Assembly (NCBI GenBank): GCA_001789205.1
Contig: MFYT01000008.1
Location: 1-64,000 of the forward strand
Source of the DNA: Candidatus Raymondbacteria bacterium RIFOXYA2_FULL_49_16
Lineage (GTDB): Bacteria; Fibrobacterota; OXYB2-FULL-49-7; XYB2-FULL-49-35
Length of the DNA: 64,000 bases
Reading direction: 5' to 3'
Positions 1 to 9,234 of this stretch are shown piece by piece. The translations under genes were made by a program, and so were the position numbers. The notes below the pieces were generated by a model. It made no database searches. It was not told the origin of the DNA and was given only the letters and a program-made list of their open reading frames with translations. Position 1 is the stretch's first letter, and each line of letters starts with the position of its first letter.

Positions 1-61
1 AAAATTAAAAAAGTGTAAAAATTAAGTGGTCACAGCACTAGTGGACACATTTTCCTCATAT

Positions 62-84
62 AGGGGTGGATTGCAATCGCCCCT
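62..84 (-). terminator. weak hairpin at the end of the HAD gene
   Basis: AGGGG and CCCCT arms enclose an inner GATTG/CAATC pairing. The hairpin begins at the stop codon of the minus-strand HAD gene. No T-run follows on the minus strand, so termination here is only a suggestion. Bases 1-60 hold nothing I can identify. Confidence 0.25.
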
Positions 85-730
85 ACAGGGGAAATGTGTG
101 CAGTATTCCAGGTATGTCGCCTGCTTTATCCGCAAGCAAACACGATCCAGGGCAGAGCGTAATATCAGTTAGATTAGTTTTTACCACAATACAACGTATT
201 CCTGCGGCAACGGCCGACATGGCCCCGCGCGGCGAATCTTCAATTGCCACGCATTCATTGGGCTGTAGCGCGAGCCTTTTCAGCGCAGTCAGATAAGCGT
301 CGGGACTTGGTTTGGACTGCTCATAGTCGTCGTGCGAAACAATTGTTTCGAAAAAAGGGGCCAGGCCGGTGTGAGTATGGACGTTGTCGAAATGCGCCCT
401 GGACGCGCCGGTAACCACGGCAAGCTGGTAGGTGCGCGCCAGTTGCTCGAGTAGATCACGCACTCCAGGCAATATCCGAACATCGCGGGGAATCATGGCA
501 TTGAAATCAGGGTTGCGATCGTCAATAATTTTTTGGGTAACAGGAGAGGGAATCTTGAGCAATTGAGCGATTTCTGATGTATGTTTTCCCACACCCAGAT
601 ACCAGCGTGCCCATTGATCGCGTGTCAACGCATAACCATTGCGCGCAAAAGCCGATTGCGTGGCATTGAAAAAAAGACATTCAGTGTCAACCAAGACACC
701 GTCACTGTCGAAAAGAATGGCTTGTAGCAT
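83..730 (-). CDS. HAD-superfamily hydrolase (phosphoglucomutase/phosphatase-like)
   Basis: A 215-residue haloacid dehalogenase-fold enzyme, probably a cytosolic phosphatase or sugar-phosphate mutase acting on a small phosphorylated metabolite. Motif I is at the N-terminus (FDSDGVLVDTE, nucleophile Asp plus general acid Asp). Motif II is VTGAS, the motif III lysine lies in SKPSPD and motif IV is EDSPRG. The alpha-helical cap between motifs I and II is typical of the beta-phosphoglucomutase/Gph subfamily. I start at the ATG of MLQAILFDSDG (730) because the family begins directly at this strand. The 39 extra upstream codons are AT-rich and not protein-like. No clear Shine-Dalgarno is visible. 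Substrate cannot be told from sequence. It is divergent from tadA. Confidence 0.85.
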   Translation of the reverse strand: MLQAILFDSDGVLVDTECLFFNATQSAFARNGYALTRDQWARWYLGVGKHTSEIAQLLKIPSPVTQKIIDDRNPDFNAMIPRDVRILPGVRDLLEQLARTYQLAVVTGASRAHFDNVHTHTGLAPFFETIVSHDDYEQSKPSPDAYLTALKRLALQPNECVAIEDSPRGAMSAVAAGIRCIVVKTNLTDITLCPGSCLLADKAGDIPGILHTFPL

Positions 731-882
731 AGAAAATAAAAATAAATATTTAACCAGGGACAATGTAGGAACATTACATAAATGGATTCCCCGACAATCC
801 CTGACCGATCCTGGTAAATCATGATTTCCATTCTGAATCATTTTCATATCTGGCCATATATTTAATATATTTATAAACCTTT

Positions 883-1359
883 ATGACAGATTTGCATCTG
901 CGGTTTATGCAGGACGCTTTCCGGCTTGCTGAAAAGGCGTACGAACAGGACGAAGTACCGGTTGGCGCGGTCGTGGTCTTTGAGAACAGGATTATCGGCA
1001 GGGGCTACAACAGGACTGAAGGGTTAAACGACCCTACCGCCCATGCTGAAATCATTGCTTTGGGCGCAGCAGCCGAATATTTAGGCAGCTGGCGCATGGA
1101 AGAAACGACCATCTATGTCACGCTCGAACCGTGTGTCATGTGTATTGGCGCTATTTTAAATGCGCGCGTAGCGAATATCTTCTACGGCGCAAAAGACGAG
1201 CGGTTCGGCTCGTGCGGCAGCAGGTACGATCTGGTGAAGGACAATCCCTACATCAGGAACGTGAGTGTGGTGCCGGGTATTATGGCCGAGGAGTCCGAAG
1301 CGCTTATTAAGATGTTTTTTAAAAATCTTCGCGAAAAGAAGAACGCGAAGAATAATTGA
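883..1359 (+). CDS. tadA: tRNA-specific adenosine deaminase TadA
   Basis: Deaminates A34 to inosine in the wobble position of tRNA-Arg(ACG). It is a 158-residue cytidine/deoxycytidylate deaminase-fold zinc enzyme of usual length. The zinc and catalytic residues are plain: HAE at residues 54-56 (His ligand, Glu proton shuttle) and PCVMC at 83-87 (two Cys ligands). The DERFG segment after the second motif is typical of TadA. A seryl-tRNA gene follows eight bases after the stop codon, so the two may share a transcript. No strong ribosome-binding site precedes the ATG. Confidence 0.95.
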   Translation: MTDLHLRFMQDAFRLAEKAYEQDEVPVGAVVVFENRIIGRGYNRTEGLNDPTAHAEIIALGAAAEYLGSWRMEETTIYVTLEPCVMCIGAILNARVANIFYGAKDERFGSCGSRYDLVKDNPYIRNVSVVPGIMAEESEALIKMFFKNLREKKNAKNN

Positions 1360-1366
1360 ATATAAT

Positions 1367-1453
1367 GGAGAGGTGCCAGAGTGGTTGATTGGGCCGGTCT
1401 CGAAAACCGGTGTACCCGCAAGGGTACCGAGGGTTCAAATCCCTCCCTCTCCG
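1367..1453 (+). tRNA. tRNA-Ser (anticodon CGA)
   Basis: An 87-base class II tRNA. Acceptor arms GGAGAGG (1367-1373) and CCTCTCC (1446-1452) pair perfectly, with discriminator G1453. The anticodon stem CCGGT/ACCGG closes the loop CTCGAAA, giving anticodon CGA, which reads UCG. A long variable arm (GTACCC-GCAA-GGGTAC) marks it as a serine tRNA. The T arm is GAGGG-TTCAAAT-CCCTC. The 3' CCA is not encoded. Confidence 0.95.
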
Positions 1454-1472
1454 AAATTTTATCCCAACCCGT

Positions 1473-2456
1473 ATGAAACGCGCCTGCTTTTCCCGCATAC
1501 AGGATCTCGAACGCATGATCAGTTCGGGCCGCATGACCTCGGCTGAACAGGCAGCAGGCGAACTTGAGGTCTCGGTACGCACCATTGAACGTGACCTTGA
1601 ATCACTGCGGGACTCGTTGGGGGCGGAAATCGACTTTAACCGTGGCCGCGGCTGCTACGAACTGACAGGGGACAAGGTGCGGCTGCCTGCCCTGACCTTG
1701 TCGGCCCGGGAAATAGCCCTTCTGCTCATTGCCGAACGCAGCCTGCGCCTGCATCATGCCGCCAAACTCAATAAACGCTACAGAGACGAGATACACCCGG
1801 TATTCAACAAGCTTCTCGACCCTGTCCGGCACGACAAAAAGCTCATGGATGAGGTGCGCGAACTGGCACGCAGCATTGTTTTCTACAGGCCCTTTGCGCC
1901 CGAGAGGCCTGTGATGCACGAGTATTCAAAGCTGCTTTCAGCCATTCTGGACCGCCGCAGGGTGTGCATGGCGTACAAAGCAGCTCACGGCACACTGACC
2001 GAACGCAATGTGGACCCCTATTATCTGGTGAACAACGGCGGCGACTGGTATGTGATAGGCTTCTGCAGGCTCAAGAACGAAATCCGCACCTTTGCACTCG
2101 ACCGCATATACAATCCCCGCACACTTGAACATGGGTTTGCGATACCCAAAGATTTCAAGATAGACGATTATCTTGAAAAAGGCTTTGGACGCATGCAGGG
2201 CGGCAAGACCGAGGCAATACGCATAAAGCTTTGGGGCACGGCCGTTGCCTGGATCCGCCGTCTTATCTGGCACCCATCGCAGAAAATAGAGGAGAAGCGC
2301 GACGGCAGTATTATCCTGTGTCTCGACTGCCCCATGACCGACAGCCTGGTGCGCTGGGTTCTGCAGATGGGCGGGAACGCGCGCGTGCTAGCTCCGGCCT
2401 CGCTCAAAGCCCTTGTGCGCACCGAAGCGCAGGTCATTTCCGCAAACTACCGCTGA
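1473..2456 (+). CDS. HTH-WYL domain transcriptional regulator
   Basis: A 327-residue DNA-binding regulator. The N-terminal helix-turn-helix (about residues 1-60) contains TSAEQAAGELEVSVRTIERD, the recognition-helix pattern of the DeoR/HTH_11 type. The middle and C-terminal region (about 140-320) carries a WYL domain: YYLVNNGGDWYVIGFC with the WY pair, and the R-x-F-x-x-D segment RTFALDRI. WYL proteins commonly sense nucleotides or nucleic acid, and several control phage-defence loci. The start is taken at ATG 1473; an upstream start at 1389 would lie inside the tRNA. The stop is only four bases from the convergent Hsp70-like gene. A link to the downstream defence operon is inference from position. 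Confidence 0.85.
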   Translation: MKRACFSRIQDLERMISSGRMTSAEQAAGELEVSVRTIERDLESLRDSLGAEIDFNRGRGCYELTGDKVRLPALTLSAREIALLLIAERSLRLHHAAKLNKRYRDEIHPVFNKLLDPVRHDKKLMDEVRELARSIVFYRPFAPERPVMHEYSKLLSAILDRRRVCMAYKAAHGTLTERNVDPYYLVNNGGDWYVIGFCRLKNEIRTFALDRIYNPRTLEHGFAIPKDFKIDDYLEKGFGRMQGGKTEAIRIKLWGTAVAWIRRLIWHPSQKIEEKRDGSIILCLDCPMTDSLVRWVLQMGGNARVLAPASLKALVRTEAQVISANYR

Positions 2457-2460
2457 AGAA

Positions 2461-4869
2461 TCACGCTATATACGCGGGCAGCAGTCCTGTTTTTTCCATC
2501 TCAACCTGATTTTTTCTCTTTGCCTCCTGACGGCGGATTTGCTCCTTTTCAGCCTCTTCGGCCTTGTCTTTTTTTGCGAGCATCTGCATGCATGTCCGGT
2601 ACAGGGAGAGTTCCCAATCGGTCTGCGCACTCATGGGATCAAAAGACGTTGCCGCCTCTTCAAGCACTCGTTTGCTTTCCTTCTGCCGGGAGTCCTTTTC
2701 CAGCACAATGCCTTTCAGCACTTTATAGGGCGCCGAATAGGGTGCCCGGGCAATTGCCTCGTCCACTGCCGCAAGCGCTTTGCCGAGTTCGCCCCGGTCC
2801 TTGTGTACAAGCGCCAGGTTGTAAAGCGGGGATGAAATGTCCGATGCCTGGGTATTGATGGCCTCCCTGTACATTTTTTCCTGCAATTCGCGGTTGCCCA
2901 TCTCACCGTACAGAATTCCCAGCTTGTTCAAAATGTTCGAATCAGGCTGGTTCCAGGTCCTGAGAACGTATTTGTACAGATACGCGGCCTTCTCGCGTTT
3001 ACCCACCTCGGCGTACATGTCAGCAAGCCGCTGATACTCTTTGTCGCGCATGTTATTGGACACCACCCCGGTCTTCAGGTTTTCCTCAAGCTCAAGAATG
3101 GCAATTTCAGTCCGGTTCGGATTAACTATGCAGGTAAGCGGGTTTTCTATCTCTGCTTCGTACGAAGGCCGCTCGATGCCGTCATCGATGATCATCTTCA
3201 GATGGAACATCTGATTCTCATCATATTTATACGAGAGGCGTATGGGATCACCCTTGTTTGCCGCAGTATTCTCTATTGTCCAGACACCGGTAGACACGGG
3301 TCTTCCGTCATTCCCGGCCACAAGCTCCACCCGTACCTTGACCGCATCAGGTCCGGCCTGGGCAGGCATGGCAAAGCCGGTTATCACCCCCCATTCTCCG
3401 TCAGCAGGATAGGGGAGGTGTGCGCCTTCGGGCACAATCTCCACTGGCCCATTGTCCGTGATAATTGAGATTGAATCCTGTGCCACGGTTTCAATAACAC
3501 CCTTGCCGGTAAGAGCAAGCGCGAGCGCATGGTATGCTGCGCCGCGGGCAACCGTGGTCTGAATGCTCTCTGCGTCAGGATACACGAGGGTCACGGCATT
3601 GGAAAAATAGTGCGCCACAGCCTCCTGCACCCGGAGAATAAGCGAACTGCCGCCAGCAAGCAGGCACAGATCTATCTTCTGCTGCGAAAATCCGCACCGT
3701 TCCAGCGCATCGGTTATGGGCGAGAAAATAGAACAGGTATGCCGGTATTCAGTGTCCTTGGAATACAGCAGGGCAGTATCCACAAACGGCTGCAGGATTG
3801 TTTCAAACTGCTGTTCAGTAAGAACCGGGTCTTTCAGGCGTATGACATTGTCGAACACCCTGCATTCGAATGTTCCGGACAATTCGGAAACCAGGTTTCT
3901 ATCCAGCATCTTTGCCACAGGGTTTTTCTCCCTGCGCTTCTGTATCTTATCGCACAGGTCAATTTTCAGCGACTCTGCTATACCCATGAGCGATGGTTCA
4001 AAAAAGCGTTTCTTTTCCTCGTATCCCATGTCCGCGTACCGCAGTCCGTTCTGCCTGCACACAAGGGGGATGAGCAGTTCGTGGACTATTGCCCGGTCAA
4101 TGTCCCCGCCGCCCAGCCTGTGATACCGCGAAATTGCCACCGGCGAAACGCACAGGGCATTGTCCGCTGCCGAAACTGCCACGCGCAGCACTGCCACGTC
4201 GCAGGTGCCTCCGCCAAAATCAAAGACCAGAAGGTTTTTGGGGCCAGAAGTCAGGTCTATGCCTTTCAGTCCGTGGGTAAAGAGATAGTCTAGAAACGCG
4301 GCCACTGGTTCGTCTATGAACCCGCCCAGTAAAATGTCCGCAAACGAGGCTGCCTTGCGCGTATCATTGCGCTGCGCAGACTGGAACGAGGCAGGCACAG
4401 TAAGCACGGTCTTTTCAAAACCAGCAGGGTCTGCTGCACAGGCAGCGTCGTTCAAAAAATTGAGCACTCTGCCGCCTATTTCCCACGCATACCGGAACCC
4501 CTGGGGCGCAAGGTGGTAGGTTGTGCGTATGCCCATGTCGTTTTTGCTTTCGAAAAAGAGGTTTTTGCGCCACATCAGGTTGTTTTCAGCCAAATGCGAT
4601 CGCATGCGTTTTGCGCCATGGCCTATGACCGCGGATCCTTTGTGGATGGCGACCATTGAAGGCACAAACGGGCTTATCGACTTTCCGTCAGGACCGGTCT
4701 GCTCAACAGGTATGCAGCTCACCTGGACAGATATAAGGGATTCCGGGTCAAAGACAGCTTCTGCGGCAGTGGAATTGGTTGTGCCCAGGTCTATGCCCAG
4801 CGCGCGCACCTTTTTTTGCGGCTGAACATTGTTTTGTTTTAGAAATGAGGCAAAAGAAATGGTTTTCAT
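2461..4869 (-). CDS. Hsp70-like ATPase with C-terminal TPR repeats
   Basis: An 802-residue protein with a full Hsp70/actin-fold nucleotide-binding domain. The phosphate-1 loop is GIDLGTTNSTAAE near residue 24, phosphate-2 is FDFGGGTCDVAVL and the adenosine motif is LLAGGSSLI. A beta-rich, substrate-domain-like part follows. From about residue 620 there are tandem tetratricopeptide helices (for example YAEVGKREKAAYLYKYVL and NLALVHKDRGELGKALA), ending in a charged tail. DnaK has no TPRs, so this is a specialised chaperone or scaffold, not the housekeeping DnaK, and no grpE/dnaJ is near. Start at 4869: GGAGGGTCG precedes the ATG; 29 extra upstream codons are unconvincing. It diverges from the defence operon, with a short shared intergenic region. 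Client unknown. Confidence 0.85.
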   Translation of the reverse strand: MKTISFASFLKQNNVQPQKKVRALGIDLGTTNSTAAEAVFDPESLISVQVSCIPVEQTGPDGKSISPFVPSMVAIHKGSAVIGHGAKRMRSHLAENNLMWRKNLFFESKNDMGIRTTYHLAPQGFRYAWEIGGRVLNFLNDAACAADPAGFEKTVLTVPASFQSAQRNDTRKAASFADILLGGFIDEPVAAFLDYLFTHGLKGIDLTSGPKNLLVFDFGGGTCDVAVLRVAVSAADNALCVSPVAISRYHRLGGGDIDRAIVHELLIPLVCRQNGLRYADMGYEEKKRFFEPSLMGIAESLKIDLCDKIQKRREKNPVAKMLDRNLVSELSGTFECRVFDNVIRLKDPVLTEQQFETILQPFVDTALLYSKDTEYRHTCSIFSPITDALERCGFSQQKIDLCLLAGGSSLILRVQEAVAHYFSNAVTLVYPDAESIQTTVARGAAYHALALALTGKGVIETVAQDSISIITDNGPVEIVPEGAHLPYPADGEWGVITGFAMPAQAGPDAVKVRVELVAGNDGRPVSTGVWTIENTAANKGDPIRLSYKYDENQMFHLKMIIDDGIERPSYEAEIENPLTCIVNPNRTEIAILELEENLKTGVVSNNMRDKEYQRLADMYAEVGKREKAAYLYKYVLRTWNQPDSNILNKLGILYGEMGNRELQEKMYREAINTQASDISSPLYNLALVHKDRGELGKALAAVDEAIARAPYSAPYKVLKGIVLEKDSRQKESKRVLEEAATSFDPMSAQTDWELSLYRTCMQMLAKKDKAEEAEKEQIRRQEAKRKNQVEMEKTGLLPAYIA

Positions 4870-5100
4870 GCGACCCTCCATTTTTATGGTTCTACTTGCA
4901 AATATATGGGTATGAACCGTCATATAATGGCGGAGAGAGGGGCAAAGTGTCTGCACATGACGGTCTCAGACTCACACAAACCTCCCTTATGGGAGATACC
5001 AGATGATTGGTTTCTAAATCTAAAACCAGTATTCTTTCTTCACCCTTTCCCATACTTCACGCCGCCGAGTTCCATTTTAACTGTGGACAACCGTCAGGGA

Positions 5101-8040
5101 ATGGCGGAAGAGGAGCTTGACCTTGATTCGCCCTGCGTAAAAATGCATTTTATCTATCAACGTATTACCTTTTTGGGAAACCCGCTTGTGACTTCGTACC
5201 ACTCAAAATTTATCGCATATGACCTTACCCGGCGACTACCGTTGGACAGCGCGGAACGGCTTGCGGGCGCAGTAGTAGATGCCCAGGTAGACCCAAACCC
5301 CCACCAGATTGATGCTGCACTTTTCGCCTTCTCAACGCCCCTCTCACGGGGCGCTATCCTTGCCGATGAAGTTGGCTTGGGTAAAACAATCGAAGCCGGA
5401 CTGGTTATTTCACAACGCTGGGCTGAAAATAGACGGAAACTTCTCGTCATCACCCCTTCCAATCTACGCAAGCAATGGCACCAGGAACTGACGGAAAAAT
5501 TCTTTCTTCCCTGCCGCATTCTCGAAACCAAGGCATATAATGAAGATATCAAACAAAAGAAATTCCGTCCCTTTCTTAGCCAACAGGTCGTTATCTGTTC
5601 CTACCAATTTGCCCGTGCCAAGGCAGCAGACGTGCACGCAATTCAATGGGACCTGGTTGTAATTGATGAAGCGCATCGGCTACGGAATGTCTACAAGCCG
5701 TCCAATATCATCGCCAATACCCTGAAGGGCGCCCTTGAACATGCGCCGAAACTGCTTCTTACGGCTACCCCGCTTCAGAATTCACTACTAGAGCTTTTTG
5801 GCCTTGTTAGCTTTGTGGATGAACATACCTTCGGAGATCTTACCAGTTTCAAGGAACAATTTTTAAACCTCGAACCAGGTGCTATATTCCGCATGCTCCA
5901 AGCTCGATTGCGCCCCATCTGCCATCGTACCCTGCGCCGACAGGTTCTGCCCTATATCAAATACACCAAGAGATACCCTATCCTGGAGCATTTCACACCC
6001 AGCGATTCAGAAGATCAACTCTATAACCTTGTTTCTGAATACCTCGGTCGCCCGAATCTCTATGCACTCCCATCCAGTCAGAGGGGTCTTATTACGCTCG
6101 TTCTCCGCAAATTACTCGCATCCTCTTCCTTTGCGATTGCCGGTGCGTTGCAGGCCATGATAACCCGTCTTCAGGACAAAATTGAGGCCCAACTTCCTCC
6201 AGCACCACTTGCCGATGAACTTGAAAAGGAATATGAAGCGCTCGATTCAATGGCGGATGAAGCTGGTGAAGAGGAAGCACCCGAACCACTCTCTGATGCT
6301 GATATAGAAGCCATAAAGTGTGAAATCGAAGACCTTGAACGTTTCCGCAATCTTGCCGTATCCATCGAGCGCAATGCAAAAGGGGACGCGCTTCTTAAAG
6401 CCCTGGGCATTGCTTTTGCCAAAGCCGAAGAACTCGGCGCTCCTAAAAAGGCCATCATTTTCACCGAATCCCGGCGTACCCAGGACTACCTGCTCCGGGT
6501 CCTGGCCGATAGTCCATGGAAAGATGGTATAGTTCTCTTCAACGGCTCAAATACCGATGTCCGGTCCAAGGCCATTTATGCTGAATGGTTTGAACGAAAT
6601 AAAGACACGGATCGAATTACGGGGTCTAAGACAGCGGATATGCGTTCGGCATTGGTTGATTATTTCCGCGACCAGGGGCGAATCATGATTGCCACTGAAG
6701 CCGGAGCCGAAGGAATCAACCTTCAGTTCTGTGCGCTGGTCGTAAACTACGACCTTCCCTGGAACCCGCAGCGTATTGAACAAAGAATTGGCCGTTGCCA
6801 CCGTTATGGGCAAATGCATGATGTTGTAGTAGTAAACTTTCTAAACAGCAAAAATGAAGCTGATCAGCATGTTTTTCGTCTGCTTGCGGAAAAATTCCGT
6901 ATTTTTGAAGGTGTTTTTGGAGCCAGCGATGAAATACTTGGGGCAATTGAGTCTGGTGTTGATTTTGAACGTCGCATCGCCGCTATATACCAGGAATGCA
7001 GGCGCTCCGAGGACATCCAACAGGCTTTCGAAGTCCTTCAACGCGATTTGGAAGCTGAAATCAGTGATGCCATGACCAATACCCGCCAGAAGCTACTTGA
7101 GCATTTTGATGATGAAGTGCGGGATAAACTAAAAATCAGAGATGAAGAAACAAAGGCCTATATCAAGAAGTACGAGCAGCTTCTGATGGACCTGACCCGA
7201 TTTGAGCTCGCTGAAAAAGCGGAATTCCAGGGCAAATTTTCCTTCCGGCTTCAGGAGTGTCCGTTTCCAGATATGGAACAGACCATACCCCTTGGCCTTT
7301 ACGAGCTCCCTCGCCGATCCGGTGATGCCCATCTCTACCGGATGACCCACCCGCTTGCTATGGCAATTTTTCAACAGGCCAGGGAAAGGGTGTTGCCCAC
7401 TGTTGAAATCACCCTTAAGATTGATGAACATGTCGGAAAGATTTCTATCCTTGACCCCATTCGTGGCTCATCAGGATGGTTATCGCTATCCCTTTTTTCT
7501 GTCGGATCTCTCGACCAACAGGAAGACCATTTAATTTTTTCAACAGTTGCGGATAATGGAGCGGTCCTTGATGAAGAAATTGCGCGTAAACTTCTTTCTC
7601 TGCCCGGGCATGCCGGTAACAATCCGATTGTTCCGCCTGATCCGCAGTTGCTAGATACTTTGTCACAAAAAAGGCGTGAAACAATACAGGGTGATATCTC
7701 AAAGAGGAATGGCGCTCTTTTCGAGGCAGAGGCCATGAAGCTCGATGGCTGGGCCGAGGACCTGAAGCTTGGTCTTGAACGGGAAATCAAGGAAATTGAC
7801 CGCCAAATACGCGAAATCCGCCGGACCACAAATATGGTTCAAACACTTGAAGAAAAGGTAGCAGGGCATAAAAAAATAAAGGTGCTCGAATCAATAAGAA
7901 GTCAGAAAAGAAAGACCCTTTTCGAAGCACAAGACGCGGTGGATCAAAGAAGGCAGGAAATGATAGATAATATTGAGAAAAAGCTTAACCAGACCTTGAA
8001 GACAGAGAGTATTTTTACTATCAAATGGAAACTTGAATAA
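5101..8040 (+). CDS. SNF2-family (HepA/DrmD-like) helicase, first gene of defence operon
   Basis: A superfamily 2 dsDNA translocase of about 979 residues. Visible motifs: Walker A GLGKT (about 92-96), DEAH (189-192), motif III LLTATPLQNS, motif IV IIFTESRRTQDYLL, motif V GAEGINLQ and motif VI RIGRCHRYGQ. The last 400 residues are helical and coiled-coil rich, as in helicases linked to DISARM and type III-like restriction loci. The start is uncertain: ATG 5101 or 5143 agree with where family homology begins (YHSKFIAYDLTRR), but neither has a well-spaced Shine-Dalgarno, and the frame stays open back to 4906. A possible promoter is TTGGTT-N17-TATTCT at 5007-5035. The next gene begins 17 bases after the stop. 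Likely role: DNA translocation for the restriction module. Confidence 0.8.
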   Translation: MAEEELDLDSPCVKMHFIYQRITFLGNPLVTSYHSKFIAYDLTRRLPLDSAERLAGAVVDAQVDPNPHQIDAALFAFSTPLSRGAILADEVGLGKTIEAGLVISQRWAENRRKLLVITPSNLRKQWHQELTEKFFLPCRILETKAYNEDIKQKKFRPFLSQQVVICSYQFARAKAADVHAIQWDLVVIDEAHRLRNVYKPSNIIANTLKGALEHAPKLLLTATPLQNSLLELFGLVSFVDEHTFGDLTSFKEQFLNLEPGAIFRMLQARLRPICHRTLRRQVLPYIKYTKRYPILEHFTPSDSEDQLYNLVSEYLGRPNLYALPSSQRGLITLVLRKLLASSSFAIAGALQAMITRLQDKIEAQLPPAPLADELEKEYEALDSMADEAGEEEAPEPLSDADIEAIKCEIEDLERFRNLAVSIERNAKGDALLKALGIAFAKAEELGAPKKAIIFTESRRTQDYLLRVLADSPWKDGIVLFNGSNTDVRSKAIYAEWFERNKDTDRITGSKTADMRSALVDYFRDQGRIMIATEAGAEGINLQFCALVVNYDLPWNPQRIEQRIGRCHRYGQMHDVVVVNFLNSKNEADQHVFRLLAEKFRIFEGVFGASDEILGAIESGVDFERRIAAIYQECRRSEDIQQAFEVLQRDLEAEISDAMTNTRQKLLEHFDDEVRDKLKIRDEETKAYIKKYEQLLMDLTRFELAEKAEFQGKFSFRLQECPFPDMEQTIPLGLYELPRRSGDAHLYRMTHPLAMAIFQQARERVLPTVEITLKIDEHVGKISILDPIRGSSGWLSLSLFSVGSLDQQEDHLIFSTVADNGAVLDEEIARKLLSLPGHAGNNPIVPPDPQLLDTLSQKRRETIQGDISKRNGALFEAEAMKLDGWAEDLKLGLEREIKEIDRQIREIRRTTNMVQTLEEKVAGHKKIKVLESIRSQKRKTLFEAQDAVDQRRQEMIDNIEKKLNQTLKTESIFTIKWKLE

Positions 8041-8057
8041 TTTTGAAAGGGCAGTCA

Positions 8058-9020
8058 GTGAATAGACAACGATTTTTCAATTTTATAGAAGAGAAACTTA
8101 ATATTCTTGCGTACAGAATCGAGCAACGTGGAAAATTAAATCATCTTGAGTTGCATAATCATAGCGAAAATTTCTATTTGCGGTTTTTAAACGAACTATT
8201 TGGCTGGAAGCTTGAGAATGTAAATGTTTTTAAGTCCAATGTTGCGGCAATCGATCTAATCGATAGAACGAACAGGATTATGATTCAGGTCTCGGCAACA
8301 GCTACCACGGATAAGATTGAGTCAGCGCTTGCAAAAGATATTCATGCATATTCTGGTTATTCCTTTAAATTTGTTTCTATATCTAAAGATGCTGCAAGTT
8401 TGAGAAGACAAACTTATCAGAATCCGTCAAAAGTTACATTTGACCCAAAAAACGACATCTATGATATTACCTCCATTCTAGGTAGCGTACGGGGATTAGA
8501 AATCGAGGCATTGGAAAAGATAGATCAATTAGTAAGACAAGAATTGGGCTCTATAGACGAAACTAAGATTGAAACTAATCTTGCCAAAGTAATTAAGCTG
8601 CTCTCCGAAAACGAATTAGATCCAGATTCAGGAGGCCTTCAAACTATATCATTTGAAATTGATCGTAAAATTGAATTTAACTCTCTGGTTAAGGCGAGGT
8701 ATGTCATCGAGGAACATGCGAAGCATTGTCATAAACTTGACAAGGTGTATGCTGAATTTGACAAGCAGGGGGTTAATAAAAGCACCTCCGTGCTTGCTTC
8801 TATTAGAAAAACCTATGTGCAGAACATGGAAGATTCCGATAATGATTCATTATTCTTTAAAATACTCGACCTTGTAACAGAAAAAGTGCGACAGAGTAAG
8901 AACTATGTTCCAATTCCATACGAGGAACTGGAAGTTTGTGTTAATGTCATTGTCGTAAATGCTTTCCTCCGGTGCAAAATATTTAAAAATCCAAAAGGTT
9001 ATTCCTATGTTGCTCCCTGA
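8058..9020 (+). CDS. SMEK-domain protein of an ABC-three-component system
   Basis: A 320-residue protein whose N-terminal 150 residues match the SMEK domain pattern (RQRFFNFIEEKLNILAYRIE, then LHNHSENFYLRFLNELFGW, then a core with IQVSATATTDKI). SMEK resembles a nuclease-like fold and is found as the effector or N-terminal component of ABC-3C systems, which comparative genomics assigns to biological conflict. The remainder is helical with no family I recognise. GTG 8058 is preferred: AAAGGG lies six bases upstream; an upstream TTG at 8043 has no such site. The stop overlaps the next start by 14 bases. Base composition is visibly more AT-rich than the helicase before it or the methylase after it. 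Biochemical activity is inferred. Confidence 0.75.
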   Translation: MNRQRFFNFIEEKLNILAYRIEQRGKLNHLELHNHSENFYLRFLNELFGWKLENVNVFKSNVAAIDLIDRTNRIMIQVSATATTDKIESALAKDIHAYSGYSFKFVSISKDAASLRRQTYQNPSKVTFDPKNDIYDITSILGSVRGLEIEALEKIDQLVRQELGSIDETKIETNLAKVIKLLSENELDPDSGGLQTISFEIDRKIEFNSLVKARYVIEEHAKHCHKLDKVYAEFDKQGVNKSTSVLASIRKTYVQNMEDSDNDSLFFKILDLVTEKVRQSKNYVPIPYEELEVCVNVIVVNAFLRCKIFKNPKGYSYVAP

Positions 9021-9234
9021 CAATATCCACCCGGAAGATAGCGTTTATTATAACGGATCCTTTGTGTTAAAGGTAATCCACGCAAAGCCAATTCAAGATA
9101 TTCTTGAATTGTATAAGGAAACAAGAAACTTTAAAGAAATGACCTTCCCGGTCTTTCTCTTATGTCTGGATTGGCTCTATTTGCTAAATCTAGTTAAACT
9201 GAATCCTTTGGGGAAAATTGAATTATGTTCCTAA
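9007..9234 (+). CDS. ABC-three-component system middle component (MC6-like)
   Basis: A 75-residue protein with the features of the small middle component of ABC-3C systems: an MLLPDNIHPEDS opening, a short winged-helix-like body, and a closing segment of the type CLDWLYLLNLVKLNPLGKIEL. In these systems the middle component sits between the effector-like protein and the ABC ATPase and is thought to couple them. The ATG at 9007 lies inside the end of the SMEK gene, and the stop overlaps the ATPase start at 9225, so all three are translationally coupled. Subfamily assignment (MC6) is from pattern memory and should be read as likely. Confidence 0.7.
   Translation: MLLPDNIHPEDSVYYNGSFVLKVIHAKPIQDILELYKETRNFKEMTFPVFLLCLDWLYLLNLVKLNPLGKIELCS

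Noticed and set aside
1389-1472. Upstream start for the WYL regulator
   Set aside because: It would place 28 codons inside the seryl-tRNA gene; ATG 1473 fits the HTH start.
3529-4293. 254-codon plus-strand ORF
   Set aside because: Lies wholly antisense to the well-supported Hsp70-like gene; composition is that of a shadow frame.
4896-4928. TTGCAA ... TATAAT promoter for the defence operon
   Set aside because: Spacer of 21 bases is too long for sigma-70; TTGGTT-N17-TATTCT at 5007 is no more than a weak alternative.
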